From an uncultured Roseburia sp. (GTDB lineage Bacteria; Bacillota; Clostridia; Lachnospirales; Lachnospiraceae), in the NCBI GenBank assembly GCA_944380515.1, contig CALWHT010000021.1, positions 1-64,000 on the forward strand: a DNA stretch of 64,000 nt. Direction: 5' to 3'. Of this stretch, positions 15,649 through 24,886 are shown one piece after another (position 1 is the first letter of the stretch; every line of letters begins with the position of its first letter). The notes beneath the pieces were generated by a model, which was not told the DNA's origin, did no database searches, and was given only the letters and a program-made list of their open reading frames with translations. The translations under genes were made by a program, and so were the position numbers.

Positions 15649-17382
15649 ATGAGCAGGGAGCTTCCTTTTTATAGAAGCAAAACCTTTCATCGGAAAAAAA
15701 CAGTCGTTCTGTTCGTGGCAGTGCTTTTTATGCTCATGTTTCTGATTGGAAGGCTGGTATACCTTATGGTATTCTGCTCCGAGTATTACGGGCAGAAAGC
15801 GGAGGATTTGCATGAGAGGGAGCGGGATATCAAGGCGGCGCGGGGAAAAATCATCGACGCCACCGGAACCGTCCTTGCCACAAATAAATCGGTTTGTACC
15901 GTTTCGGTCATTCACAGTCAGATTGAAGACCCCGAGGCGGTGATCGCCGCGCTGGTAAAAGAGCTCGGGCTGTCCGAGGAGACGGTCCGCAAAAGAGTGG
16001 AAAAGGTCAGCTCTATTGAACGCGTCAAAACGAATGTGGATAAGGAAACGGGCGACAGAATCCGCGCCTACGGGCTGGCGGGGATTAAGGTAGATGAGGA
16101 TTATAAAAGATATTATCCCTATGATACGCTGGCATCCAAGGTTCTTGGCTTTACCGGGGGCGATAATCAGGGAATTGTGGGATTGGAGGTCAAATATGAT
16201 GAATACCTGCAGGGAACCGACGGCAAAATATTAACGTTGACGGACGCGAGGGGAATCGAAATCGAAAATGCCGGAGAGACGCGGATGGAGCCGGTCAACG
16301 GCTATGATCTTTACATTTCGATGGATTATAATATACAGCTCTACTGTGAGCAGGCGGCGGAAAAAACCTATGTGAAGAAAAACGCGGATAATGTTTCGGT
16401 CATTGTGATGAATCCCTCCAACGGGGAAATTATGGCGATGGTGAATTATCCGGAATTTAACTTAAACGACCCTTTCACCTTAAATTATGAACTGACACAG
16501 GAGGTTACGGCGGAGGAGAAGCAGAATTTGCTGAACCGGATGTGGCGGAATCAGTGTGTCAGCGATACCTATGAGCCGGGTTCTACCTTTAAGATTATCA
16601 CAGCCGCCGCGGCCTTGGAGCAGGGCGTCGTAAAACTTGACGATAACTTTTACTGTCCCGGATATAAGATTGTGGAGGACCGCAGGATCCGCTGTGCCAA
16701 AACCACAGGCCACGGCGCGGAAACCTTCGAGACCGGAATTATGAATTCCTGCAATCCGGTTTTTATCGAACTGGGAGAACGGCTGGGCGTTGATAATTTT
16801 TACCATTACTTCAGTCAGTTTGGACTTTTGTCGAAAACAAATATTGATTTGCCGGGAGAGGCGGCAACCATCATGCATCAGAAGGACAATGTCGGACCGG
16901 TCGAGCTGGCGACCATTTCCTTCGGACAGTCCTTCCAGATTACACCCATACAGCTTGTGACGACAGTTTCTTCTATTATAAATGGAGGAACCCGCGTAAC
17001 GCCGCATTTCGGCGTAAAGATCGTGGACGAAGACGGAAAGCTTGTCGAGACGTTTGACTATGAGAGCTATGAAAATATCTGCAGTGAGGAAACCTCCGAA
17101 ACGATGCAGTATCTTCTGGAGCGGGTAGTGTCTGAGGGCAGCGGAAAGAATGCAAAGATTGAAGGCTATGAGATTGGCGGGAAGACTGCCACCTCACAGA
17201 CACTGCCGAGAAGTGAGCATAAATATATTTCATCCTTTTTAGGCTTCGCGCCGGCAGATGACCCCAAGGTCCTTGTCCTTGTGGTGATCAACAATCCTCA
17301 GGGAATGTATTACGGCGGACAGATCGCGGCGCCTGTCGCCAAAGAAATTCTGGAAAACATTTTACCGTACCTTGATAAATGA
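15649..17382 (+). CDS. Second class B penicillin-binding protein, SpoVD-like, with KTA in place of KTG
   Basis: A 577-aa transpeptidase (586 aa from ATG 15622). It has an N-terminal membrane helix, a dimerisation domain and a transpeptidase domain. The SxxK motif (STFK, S at 16582) and SCN (16744) are intact, but the third motif reads GGKTATSQ at 17176-17199 rather than KTG. The neighbouring-gene order in Bacillus (pbpB then spoVD) suggests a sporulation-specific SpoVD role; the usual PASTA domain is absent. The start is uncertain: ATG 15622 lies in a terminator-like hairpin and neither ATG has a strong ribosome binding site. Confidence 0.8.
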   Translation: MSRELPFYRSKTFHRKKTVVLFVAVLFMLMFLIGRLVYLMVFCSEYYGQKAEDLHERERDIKAARGKIIDATGTVLATNKSVCTVSVIHSQIEDPEAVIAALVKELGLSEETVRKRVEKVSSIERVKTNVDKETGDRIRAYGLAGIKVDEDYKRYYPYDTLASKVLGFTGGDNQGIVGLEVKYDEYLQGTDGKILTLTDARGIEIENAGETRMEPVNGYDLYISMDYNIQLYCEQAAEKTYVKKNADNVSVIVMNPSNGEIMAMVNYPEFNLNDPFTLNYELTQEVTAEEKQNLLNRMWRNQCVSDTYEPGSTFKIITAAAALEQGVVKLDDNFYCPGYKIVEDRRIRCAKTTGHGAETFETGIMNSCNPVFIELGERLGVDNFYHYFSQFGLLSKTNIDLPGEAATIMHQKDNVGPVELATISFGQSFQITPIQLVTTVSSIINGGTRVTPHFGVKIVDEDGKLVETFDYESYENICSEETSETMQYLLERVVSEGSGKNAKIEGYEIGGKTATSQTLPRSEHKYISSFLGFAPADDPKVLVLVVINNPQGMYYGGQIAAPVAKEILENILPYLDK

Positions 17383-17436
17383 TAAAAAATAACGTATACT
17401 ATTGTGTTGTTAAAAAAGTACATGAGGTGTTTGATT

Positions 17437-18390
17437 ATGACATATGACATTCTAATTCCGGTAATCGCAGCGTTTGCCATCACCGCGGTTTTGGGACCGA
17501 TTGTGATACCGTTTCTGCGCAGATTAAAAGTCGGGCAGACGGAGCGCAAGGAGCTGGCCTCCCATCTGAAAAAGAACGGGACGCCGACGATGGGCGGAAT
17601 CATGATCCTTGCGGCGATTGTGATTACCTCTCTGTTTTATGTGAGGGATTATCCCAAAATCATCCCGATTCTGTTTATGACAGTGGGCTTTGGCGTAATC
17701 GGGTTTCTGGACGACTATTTAAAGGTTGTGCTGCGCCGGTCCGACGGGCTTTTGGCATGGCAGAAGATGCTGCTCCAGATTGTGCTCACTGCGGTATTTG
17801 CCTATTATATGGTGAATTACTCGGGTGTTTCCCTTACCATGCTGATTCCGTTTTCCGGCGGCAGGTATCTGGATGCGGGCTGGCTCACCATCCCGATTCT
17901 GTTTGTGGCAGTGGTGGGAACGGTCAATGGAACGAATTTTACCGACGGACTGGACGGACTCGCGTCGAGCGTGACGATAATGGTGGCAACCTTTTTCTCG
18001 GTCGTCGCGGTCGGAACGGATGCCGGCATAGCGCCGATTACCTGTGCGGTCGTCGGAGCGCTGCTGGGCTTTCTGCTGTTTAATGTTTATCCTGCCAGTG
18101 TATTTATGGGAGATACGGGATCACTTGCCCTCGGCGGTTTTGTGGTGTCTACCGCATATATGCTCCAGATGCCGTTATTCATTTTGATTGTGGGACTTAT
18201 CTATCTGGTTGAGGTACTTTCCGTGATATTGCAGGTGACTTACTTTAAGCTGACGGGCGGGAAGCGGATTTTCCGCATGGCGCCGATTCATCATCATTTT
18301 GAGCTGGGAGGCTGGTCCGAGACCAGGGTGGTCGCAGTATTTTCCATCATTACGGCAATCCTGTGCATGATAGCGCTGCTTGCGATGTAG
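17437..18390 (+). CDS. mraY: Phospho-N-acetylmuramoyl-pentapeptide-transferase
   Basis: A 317-aa polytopic enzyme (about ten membrane helices) that links UDP-MurNAc-pentapeptide to undecaprenyl phosphate, giving lipid I. Family motifs are present: GFLDDYLKV, NGTNFTDGLDGLA, FMGDTGSLALGG and MAPIHHHFELGGWSE. ATG 17437 has GAGGTG 7 bases upstream and is preferred over the upstream TTG. It lies in the dcw operon without the murE and murF genes usual beside it. Confidence 0.96.
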   Translation: MTYDILIPVIAAFAITAVLGPIVIPFLRRLKVGQTERKELASHLKKNGTPTMGGIMILAAIVITSLFYVRDYPKIIPILFMTVGFGVIGFLDDYLKVVLRRSDGLLAWQKMLLQIVLTAVFAYYMVNYSGVSLTMLIPFSGGRYLDAGWLTIPILFVAVVGTVNGTNFTDGLDGLASSVTIMVATFFSVVAVGTDAGIAPITCAVVGALLGFLLFNVYPASVFMGDTGSLALGGFVVSTAYMLQMPLFILIVGLIYLVEVLSVILQVTYFKLTGGKRIFRMAPIHHHFELGGWSETRVVAVFSIITAILCMIALLAM

Positions 18391-18412
18391 TCTTCGGCAA
18401 AGGGGGAAGGAC

Positions 18413-19771
18413 ATGGATTTGACGGGGAAAAAGGTTCTGGTGGCAGGCTGCGGCACAAGCGGTGCGGCGGCCGCGGCGCTGCTTCGCGAAAAAGGGAGCG
18501 AGGTTCTTCTCTTTGAGGGGAATGAGCGCGTGGATGTCGAAAAGCTCCGCGGAAAATATCCGGCGTTTGCAGGGCTTCCGGTTTTTGTGGGAGAGCTTTC
18601 GGGGGAAGTGCTTAAGGAACTTTCACTTGCGGTGTTCAGCCCCGGCATTCCGACGGATCTTCCGTTTGCAGAGGCCATCCGTGAACAGGGAATTCCCATC
18701 TGGGGGGAGATAGAGCTTGCCTGCCGCTTCGCGAAGGGAAAAGTTGCGGCAATTACCGGAACCAACGGAAAAACGACGACGACAGCGCTGACCGGAGAGA
18801 TATTAAAGGGCTGCTTTTCTGATGTGAGAGTGGTCGGAAATATCGGTATTCCCTATGCTTCTGTTGCGTCAGAGACAACGGAGAGGACCGTGACGGTGGC
18901 GGAAATCAGCAGCTTTCAGATGGAGACCACAGATACCTTCCACCCAAAGGTGTCTGCCGTGTTGAATATCACGCCGGATCATCTCGACAGGCATCACACG
19001 ATGCAGCGGTACATAGAGCTGAAAGAGCGTATTACCCAAAATCAGACCCCGTCCGATTTGTGTGTGCTAAATTACGAAGACAGGGAACTGCGGGAGTTTG
19101 GGCAGCGGCTTTCCTGCCGTGTGCTGTTTTTCAGCAGCAAAAGACGTCTTTCTTCTGGTATTTATCTTAAGGACGGTGTCATATGGCAGGAGCAGGACGG
19201 ACGCCGCAGAAAAATCATTGATGTTTCCGAATTGCAGCTTCTCGGGCTTCACAATTATGAAAATGTAATGGCGGCAGCCGGAATTGCGCTTGGCATGGGA
19301 GCTTCCCGCACCTGCATTGCGGAGGCGCTGCGGGAATTTCGGGGTGTGGAGCACCGGATTGAATTTGTTCGCGAGCTTCGGGGCGTGCGTTTTTACAACG
19401 ATTCCAAGGCGACCAATCCCGACGCGGCAATCCGGGGGATTCGGGCGATGGATCGCGACACGCTTCTGATTGGCGGCGGTTACGATAAACAGAACGAATT
19501 TGACGAATGGATCGAAAGCTTTGAAGGAAAGGTCCGGCGTCTCGTTTTGATCGGACAGACAAGAGAGAAGATTGCGGCGTGCGCCGCGCGTCACGGATTT
19601 TCGGCGGTGACGCTCTGCGGCAGCTTAAGGGAAGCGGTCGATTTCTGTGCAGGGGAGGCGCGGGACGGTGAGGCAGTACTGCTTTCGCCCGCCTGTGCGA
19701 GCTGGGGAGATTTTGTGAATTATGAGGAGCGCGGAAAGCTGTTTAAACAGTATGTCCTGGGATTAGAGTAG
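18413..19771 (+). CDS. murD: UDP-N-acetylmuramoylalanine-D-glutamate ligase
   Basis: A 452-aa cytoplasmic ligase adding D-Glu to UDP-MurNAc-L-Ala. The N-terminal Rossmann-like domain begins KKVLVAGCGTSG, the ATP loop is GTNGKTTTTAL (about residue 117) and the C-terminal domain contains the NDSKATNPDA motif. ATG 18413 follows GGGGGAAGG. It lies 22 bases after mraY and belongs to the same operon. Confidence 0.95.
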   Translation: MDLTGKKVLVAGCGTSGAAAAALLREKGSEVLLFEGNERVDVEKLRGKYPAFAGLPVFVGELSGEVLKELSLAVFSPGIPTDLPFAEAIREQGIPIWGEIELACRFAKGKVAAITGTNGKTTTTALTGEILKGCFSDVRVVGNIGIPYASVASETTERTVTVAEISSFQMETTDTFHPKVSAVLNITPDHLDRHHTMQRYIELKERITQNQTPSDLCVLNYEDRELREFGQRLSCRVLFFSSKRRLSSGIYLKDGVIWQEQDGRRRKIIDVSELQLLGLHNYENVMAAAGIALGMGASRTCIAEALREFRGVEHRIEFVRELRGVRFYNDSKATNPDAAIRGIRAMDRDTLLIGGGYDKQNEFDEWIESFEGKVRRLVLIGQTREKIAACAARHGFSAVTLCGSLREAVDFCAGEARDGEAVLLSPACASWGDFVNYEERGKLFKQYVLGLE

Positions 19772-19804
19772 CGATTGAAGTTTTTCCGGAAAAGAGGATG
19801 GATG

Positions 19805-20923
19805 ATGGCAAGAAGACAGGAGAGAGAAAAAAAAGAAAAACCGGTTCGATATTTTGACTATAGCCTGTTGTTTTTAATCATATTTCTGCTCTGTTTCGGT
19901 CTGGTGATGCTTTACAGCACCAGTTCTTATTACGGCTCCACCCGTTTTGACGATGCGGCATATTATGTGAAGCGGCAGATGTATGCAAGTGCTCTGGGGC
20001 TGGCGGCGATGATTGTGGTATCAAGGATTCCCTATCAGATTTGGATGCGTTTTTCCACGCTTGCTTATTTCGGGGCGCTGACACTATGTACCGCGGTTAT
20101 TTTCGTGGGAACAGAAGCGAAAGGTCAGTCCAGATGGCTTAAAATCGGACCTGTACAGTTTCAGCCCTCGGAGCTGGCAAAAATCGGCGTCATTATCTTT
20201 TTGGCGACGATTATTTATAAGACGCCGAAGCGGATGGGGGAGTTTAAAAGCCTCCTGAAGGTTATGTGCTTTATTTTGCCCGTGGTCGGGGTGGTTGCCT
20301 ACAATAACCTGAGTACGGCGATTATTATTCTTGGCATCGCGGTGTGCATGCTGTTTGTGGCGAGCCCGAAATATTTCCATTTTATTCTGATGGGCGTCGG
20401 AGTGCTTCTGGTGGGCGTCGTTTTCATCCTTGCGGCCGCTTACCGCGCGGAGCGTATTAAAATCTGGCTGCATCCCGAGGATTATGAAAAGGGGTATCAG
20501 ACGCTCCAGGGTCTTTACGCCATCGGCTCGGGCGGATTGTTCGGCAAGGGACTCGGGGAGAGCATGCAGAAGCTCGGGTTTATCCCCGAGGCGCAGAACG
20601 ATATGATTTTTTCGGTCATCTGCGAGGAACTGGGGCTGTTTGGGGCGATATGCCTTATCTTACTGTATCTTCTGATTATCTGGAGACTCATGGTGATTGC
20701 AAACAATGCGGCAGACCTTTACGGAGCGCTGATCGTGGTAGGGATTTTGGCGCATCTTTCCATCCAGGTATTGTTGAATATCGCGGTTGTGACGAATACG
20801 ATACCGAATACCGGAGTGTCGCTCCCGTTTGTCAGCTACGGGGGAACCTCCATTTCGATTTTGCTTGCGGAAATGGGGCTGGCGCTTTCCGTATCGCGGG
20901 GAATTAAATTAGAGGTTACCTGA
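19805..20923 (+). CDS. ftsW: FtsW/RodA/SpoVE-family peptidoglycan glycosyltransferase
   Basis: A 372-aa SEDS protein with about ten membrane helices. Conserved segments include GQSRWLKIGPVQFQPSELAK and, near the C terminus, NTGVSLPFVSYGGTS. It polymerises lipid II together with a class B PBP at the septum; a SpoVE-like role in spore cortex is equally possible. ATG 19805 follows AGAGGA by 6 bases; a TTG at 19775 extends the frame but has no site. Confidence 0.9.
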   Translation: MARRQEREKKEKPVRYFDYSLLFLIIFLLCFGLVMLYSTSSYYGSTRFDDAAYYVKRQMYASALGLAAMIVVSRIPYQIWMRFSTLAYFGALTLCTAVIFVGTEAKGQSRWLKIGPVQFQPSELAKIGVIIFLATIIYKTPKRMGEFKSLLKVMCFILPVVGVVAYNNLSTAIIILGIAVCMLFVASPKYFHFILMGVGVLLVGVVFILAAAYRAERIKIWLHPEDYEKGYQTLQGLYAIGSGGLFGKGLGESMQKLGFIPEAQNDMIFSVICEELGLFGAICLILLYLLIIWRLMVIANNAADLYGALIVVGILAHLSIQVLLNIAVVTNTIPNTGVSLPFVSYGGTSISILLAEMGLALSVSRGIKLEVT

Positions 20924-20925
20924 TT

Positions 20926-21678
20926 ATGATTAGAGAACAGAGAAGAAAAAAAAGGCGCAGAAAAATGATTCTTTGCATTTTTCTGATTGTGCTGATGTTT
21001 CTGGCAATCGCCGCACTTATCGTAGTGAAGGTGTTTACGGTGGAGAATGTGGTGGTTGAGGGAAACGAGCTGTATTCGTCCGAGCAGATACAGGAAATGG
21101 TGCTGAATGATGAATATTCCTGGAATTCGCTTTACGTGGAATTAAAATACCGTCTCATTGACGTGGGCGAGGTACCGTTTGTGGATTCCATGGAGGTAAC
21201 GCTCGACGATCCACATACGGTCCGGATTTCCGTATATGAAAAGGGGATTCTCGGAAGCTTTTATATCGATACGCTTGGGCAGTATGCTTATTTTGACAAG
21301 GACGGCTTTGTGGTGGAAACCTCGTCGGAGGTGATAAAAGATGTTCCGAAGGTTACGGGGATTTCGTGCGATACGGTGGTGCTGTATGAAAAGCTTCCTC
21401 TGGAAAATGAGGACGTGCTGGATGACCTGTTGGGGCTGACACAGATATTGCAGAAATACGATTTGTCTCCGGAGGAAATCCATTATGACAGCAGCGGGAA
21501 TCCACAGCTTACCTACGGAAATATTGAGGTCATCGTCGGTTCTGACGAATACCTCACGCAGAAGGCGGCACGACTGGCTGCCATTCTGCCGCAGCTTTCC
21601 GGGCTGTCGGGAACCCTGCATCTGGAAACCTGGACGCCCGATACGACAGATATCGTTTTCGAGCGGGAGGATTTATAA
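20926..21678 (+). CDS. ftsQ: Cell-division protein FtsQ/DivIB
   Basis: A 250-aa bitopic protein with a very basic cytoplasmic start (MIREQRRKKRRRK), a membrane helix (about 14-36) and an extracellular POTRA domain beginning VENVVVEGNELYS, followed by the FtsQ beta domain. It links FtsL and the septal synthase. It starts 2 bases after the ftsW stop. Confidence 0.88.
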   Translation: MIREQRRKKRRRKMILCIFLIVLMFLAIAALIVVKVFTVENVVVEGNELYSSEQIQEMVLNDEYSWNSLYVELKYRLIDVGEVPFVDSMEVTLDDPHTVRISVYEKGILGSFYIDTLGQYAYFDKDGFVVETSSEVIKDVPKVTGISCDTVVLYEKLPLENEDVLDDLLGLTQILQKYDLSPEEIHYDSSGNPQLTYGNIEVIVGSDEYLTQKAARLAAILPQLSGLSGTLHLETWTPDTTDIVFEREDL

Positions 21679-21706
21679 TTTTTTTGATAAGATTTTGAAA
21701 AATCAG

Positions 21707-21735
21707 TTGATTAATTGAAAGAAAAATTATATTAT
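21707..21735 (+). promoter_or_regulatory. Promoter of ftsZ
   Basis: TTGATT (21707-21712), 17 bases, TATTAT (21730-21735), in the A/T-rich gap between ftsQ and ftsZ. It would let ftsZ be expressed above the level of the upstream operon. Confidence 0.5.
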
Positions 21736-21790
21736 AGTTTATATGAGTTTTTGAGCCGTGGATTTTGGGCGGAATGAAGGAGGAAGTACC

Positions 21791-22999
21791 TTGCTGGAAA
21801 TTATGACAACGGAAGCAGATACCAGTGCAAAAATAATTGTAATCGGAGTTGGAGGAGCTGGTAATAATGCTGTAAATAGAATGATTGATGAAAATATCGG
21901 CGGAGTGGAGTTTATCGGCATCAATACCGATAAGCAGGCGCTTGCACTCTGTAAGGCGCCGACACTGATTCAGATTGGAGAGAAGCTGACCAAGGGACTC
22001 GGAGCGGGAGCTCAGCCTGAGATTGGCGAGAAAGCTGCGGAGGAGAGCATGGAAGAACTGTCCGCGGCGGTGAAGGGTGCGGATATGGTGTTTGTAACCT
22101 GCGGAATGGGCGGCGGTACCGGTACCGGCGCTGCTCCGGTAGTGGCAAAAATCGCCAAAGAGCAGGGGATCCTCACGGTCGGGGTTGTGACGAAGCCCTT
22201 TAAATTCGAGGCAAAACAGCGTATGTTGAATGCGCTTTCCGGTATCGATCGCTTAAAGGACAGCGTAGATACCTTAATCGTCATTCCGAATGACAAGCTG
22301 CTGGAAATCGTAGACAGGCGGACAACCATGCCGGATGCTTTAAAGAAGGCCGATGAGGTGCTTCAGCAGGCGGTTCAGGGAATTACCGACCTTATTAACC
22401 TTCCGGCATTGATCAATCTGGATTTTGCCGACGTATCCACCGTTATGAAGGACAAGGGTATGGCGCATATCGGTATCGGCAGTGCCAAGGGAGACGATAA
22501 GGCGATCGAGGCGGTTAAGCTTGCAGTTGCAAGCCCGCTGCTTGAGACAACCATCAGCGGCGCGTCCCATGTCATCATCAATATTTCCGGAGATATCTCT
22601 CTGATGGATGCCAACGATGCGGCAAGCTATGTACAGGATCTGGCGGGTGACAACGCGAATATTATTTTCGGTGCGAAGTATGACGAATCCATGACGGACG
22701 AGGCTACGATCACTGTTATTGCGACAGGACTTGAGAATGCGGCACAGGCTCCAAAGAGCAAGATTATGCCGGATTTAAGATATGGCAATACCGGCAGTGT
22801 CACAAGACCGGTAGGTACATCCCCCATCAACCGGAGCACACCCGGTCAGGCAACTGGCTTTGGCGCGGGAGCACAGACACGCCCGCAGGCGAATCCGACG
22901 CCGACCTTTTCCGGTATACAAAAACCCCGCCAGCCCGAAAGCTCGGTACAGCAGGTGGAGATTAAAATTCCGGATTTCCTTAAAAATTCCAGAAAATAG
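21791..22999 (+). CDS. ftsZ: Cell-division GTPase FtsZ
   Basis: A 402-aa tubulin-like GTPase that forms the division ring. The N-terminal GTP-binding segment is [14 protein letters not shown], the tubulin signature is [10 protein letters not shown] and the C-terminal partner-binding tail ends [14 protein letters not shown]. The TTG at 21791 is chosen because AAGGAGG lies exactly 7 bases upstream and the resulting start MLEIM matches the Bacillus FtsZ start; a GTG at 21758 lies upstream of that site. No ftsA gene lies beside it. Confidence 0.96.
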   Translation: MLEIMTTEADTSAKIIVIGVGGAGNNAVNRMIDENIGGVEFIGINTDKQALALCKAPTLIQIGEKLTKGLGAGAQPEIGEKAAEESMEELSAAVKGADMVFVTCGMGGGTGTGAAPVVAKIAKEQGILTVGVVTKPFKFEAKQRMLNALSGIDRLKDSVDTLIVIPNDKLLEIVDRRTTMPDALKKADEVLQQAVQGITDLINLPALINLDFADVSTVMKDKGMAHIGIGSAKGDDKAIEAVKLAVASPLLETTISGASHVIINISGDISLMDANDAASYVQDLAGDNANIIFGAKYDESMTDEATITVIATGLENAAQAPKSKIMPDLRYGNTGSVTRPVGTSPINRSTPGQATGFGAGAQTRPQANPTPTFSGIQKPRQPESSVQQVEIKIPDFLKNSRK

Positions 23000-23021
23000 C
23001 ATAAGACATACAAAATTTAAT

Positions 23022-23067
23022 GAGGTTGTGAAAAAACGAGGCTTCGTTCTTTCACAGCCTCGTTTTT
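23022..23067 (+). terminator. Terminator of the dcw cluster
   Basis: GAGGTTGTGAAA pairs with TTTCACAGCCTC (one G-U), followed by a T run. It separates ftsZ from the sporulation promoter. Confidence 0.85.
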
Positions 23068-23093
23068 GTGTGACAGGATATTGCGCGTGCCGG

Positions 23094-23170
23094 GTGTCGA
23101 AAAAGCGGAATGAAACCCTTTGTTTGTGGGACGCATTTTGACAAAAACAGATTGGGACAGCGGTTATAAT
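23094..23170 (+). promoter_or_regulatory. spoIIG-type Spo0A-dependent promoter
   Basis: TTGACA (23138-23143) and TATAAT (23165-23170) are both consensus, but are separated by 21 bases. The Bacillus subtilis spoIIG promoter is known for the same kind of over-long (22-base) spacer, which makes sigma-A depend on Spo0A-P. A near-consensus 0A box (GTGTCGAAA, 23094-23102) lies about 80 bases upstream of the predicted start, and the -35 itself is embedded in TTTTGACAAAAA, one change from a second box. Confidence 0.65.
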
Positions 23171-23205
23171 GACAGGGTGCAGAAAAGGGGTGATGGAAAA
23201 TTTAT

Positions 23206-24045
23206 GTGTTTTATGCGGACATATTTCTGCTGCAAAATCTGTTCCTGGATTATGTGGCGGTGCTGGGCACCAACTGTCTGCTGAAAAGAGGAAAAAGCAA
23301 AAGGCGCCTGTTTGCTGTGAGCCTTTTGTCCGGAATGGCGGGACTTGCCGCCGTGCTTTTGCTTACGGATTGGATGCTGTACCAGATACTGACGCATTTT
23401 ATTCTCAATACGGGCATGGTGCTGCTCTGCTTTGGGGCGGAGGGAAGAAAAAGCTTTCTGGAAAACTGGGTTGTCACTTATTTTATGGTGGTGCTCTTAG
23501 GAGGCGGGCTGGAGTGGCTGCGGGAAACCGGACTGTTTGCCCCCAATTTTTTATTGCAGGCGCTGATTGCCTCGGCGGTGCTGTTTACCGCGGTGTCCTA
23601 TGTCAGTGCGTTCCGTTCCTTCGGAAATCATATGTTTCCGGCGGAGCTTCGGAAGGACTGCCGAAGCATAAAGCTGCGGGCCTATTGGGACAGCGGCTGC
23701 CAGCTTAAGGATCCCTATACCGGAAAGGAAATCAGTATTTTAAGCGGCGCAAAGGCAAAAGAATTTCTGGAAGAAAGCAGGGATAAGCTGCGGCTTGTGC
23801 CTTATCGCTCCCTGGGCGAGGAGCACGGGCTGCTGGCGGTGACGGAGGTAGATGAGCTTTCCGTCTGCATGGGCGGCCGCAGCGTTTGTGTGAAAAATAC
23901 CGAAATCGGGATTGCCGGGGAGGGTCTGCTTAAGGATAAGGAATATGATCTGATTTTACATGCAGCGTTGATAAGGCCGGAAGGGGAGAAGAGACACGTA
24001 AGGAGAAAGAAAAAGACGCAGAGAAATGAAACAGAGGCAGGGTGA
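23206..24045 (+). CDS. spoIIGA: Sigma-E processing peptidase SpoIIGA
   Basis: A 279-aa membrane aspartic protease that cleaves pro-sigma-E in the mother cell. The N-terminal half has five membrane helices; the C-terminal half has the active-site Asp162 in [14 protein letters not shown] and the conserved [16 protein letters not shown] segment. The GTG at 23206 is annotated, but an ATT at 23200 would give MYVFYAD, closer to family members and better spaced from GGGGTG; the start is unsettled. It is followed directly by its substrate gene. Confidence 0.92.
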   Translation: MFYADIFLLQNLFLDYVAVLGTNCLLKRGKSKRRLFAVSLLSGMAGLAAVLLLTDWMLYQILTHFILNTGMVLLCFGAEGRKSFLENWVVTYFMVVLLGGGLEWLRETGLFAPNFLLQALIASAVLFTAVSYVSAFRSFGNHMFPAELRKDCRSIKLRAYWDSGCQLKDPYTGKEISILSGAKAKEFLEESRDKLRLVPYRSLGEEHGLLAVTEVDELSVCMGGRSVCVKNTEIGIAGEGLLKDKEYDLILHAALIRPEGEKRHVRRKKKTQRNETEAG

Positions 24046-24050
24046 GGCAT

Positions 24051-24782
24051 ATGTACATAAAATTTTTAGTGCCTAAAATAAAGGCATTTATGGTTCCAAA
24101 GATATTCTGGAAGGAGAAGGATGAGGTACATTATATCGGCGGCGCTGAGGTGCTTCCGCCGCCGCTTGCGGGGGAAGAGGAGGCGGCCTGTATCGAGATG
24201 CTTGCGGGCAGCGATACGGAGCAGACGGCGAGAAAACGGCTGATTGAGCACAATTTACGGCTGGTGGTTTACATTGCCAAGAAATTTGATAATACGGGAG
24301 TAGGCGTGGAGGATTTGATATCCATCGGTACGATCGGACTGATCAAAGCAATCAATACCTTTAACCCCGGGAAAAATATTAAGCTGGCGACTTATGCCTC
24401 GCGCTGTATCGAAAATGAGATTCTGATGTATCTGAGAAGAAACAGTAAAACAAGGCTTGAGGTTTCGATTGATGAGCCTCTTAATGTGGACTGGGACGGT
24501 AATGAACTGCTGCTTTCGGATATTCTCGGTACGGACGAGGATGTCATTTACCGCGATATTGAGACGGATGTGGAGCGCAGGCTGCTCAAGGGAGCCATCG
24601 AGAAGCTGTCGGGCAGGGAGCGGATGATTATTGAGCTGCGCTTCGGGCTTAATTCCGCCGACGGGGAAGAAAAAACACAGAAAGAGGTCGCCGACATGCT
24701 GGGGATTTCCCAGTCCTATATTTCCAGGCTGGAAAAAAAGATTATGAATCGTCTGAAAAAAGAGATCGTACGTCTGGAATAA
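24051..24782 (+). CDS. sigE: RNA polymerase sporulation sigma factor sigma-E (pro-form)
   Basis: A 243-aa sigma-70 family factor for the mother-cell programme. It has the N-terminal pro-sequence (about residues 1-28) removed by SpoIIGA, region 2 ([20 protein letters not shown] and following) and region 4 with the helix-turn-helix [20 protein letters not shown]. The ATG at 24051 is preferred; a GTG at 24042 overlaps the spoIIGA stop. It is co-transcribed with spoIIGA. Confidence 0.95.
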   Translation: MYIKFLVPKIKAFMVPKIFWKEKDEVHYIGGAEVLPPPLAGEEEAACIEMLAGSDTEQTARKRLIEHNLRLVVYIAKKFDNTGVGVEDLISIGTIGLIKAINTFNPGKNIKLATYASRCIENEILMYLRRNSKTRLEVSIDEPLNVDWDGNELLLSDILGTDEDVIYRDIETDVERRLLKGAIEKLSGRERMIIELRFGLNSADGEEKTQKEVADMLGISQSYISRLEKKIMNRLKKEIVRLE

Positions 24783-24814
24783 GAAAGTAAAATTGTATAA
24801 AATGTATAAAAATA

Positions 24815-24843
24815 TTGTGCAAAACGAAAAGGAATAGTATAAT
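24815..24843 (+). promoter_or_regulatory. Promoter of the beta-CASP nuclease gene
   Basis: TTGTGC (24815-24820), 17 bases, TATAAT (24838-24843). Confidence 0.6.
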
Positions 24844-24886
24844 TATACCATACAAAAGGAATCGGACAGAACAGGGGGGACTTCGT

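Noticed and set aside
23169-23708. 179-aa frame overlapping the start of spoIIGA
   Set aside because: It begins at the -10 region of the spoIIG promoter and has no recognisable sequence. The SpoIIGA frame carries the family active site.
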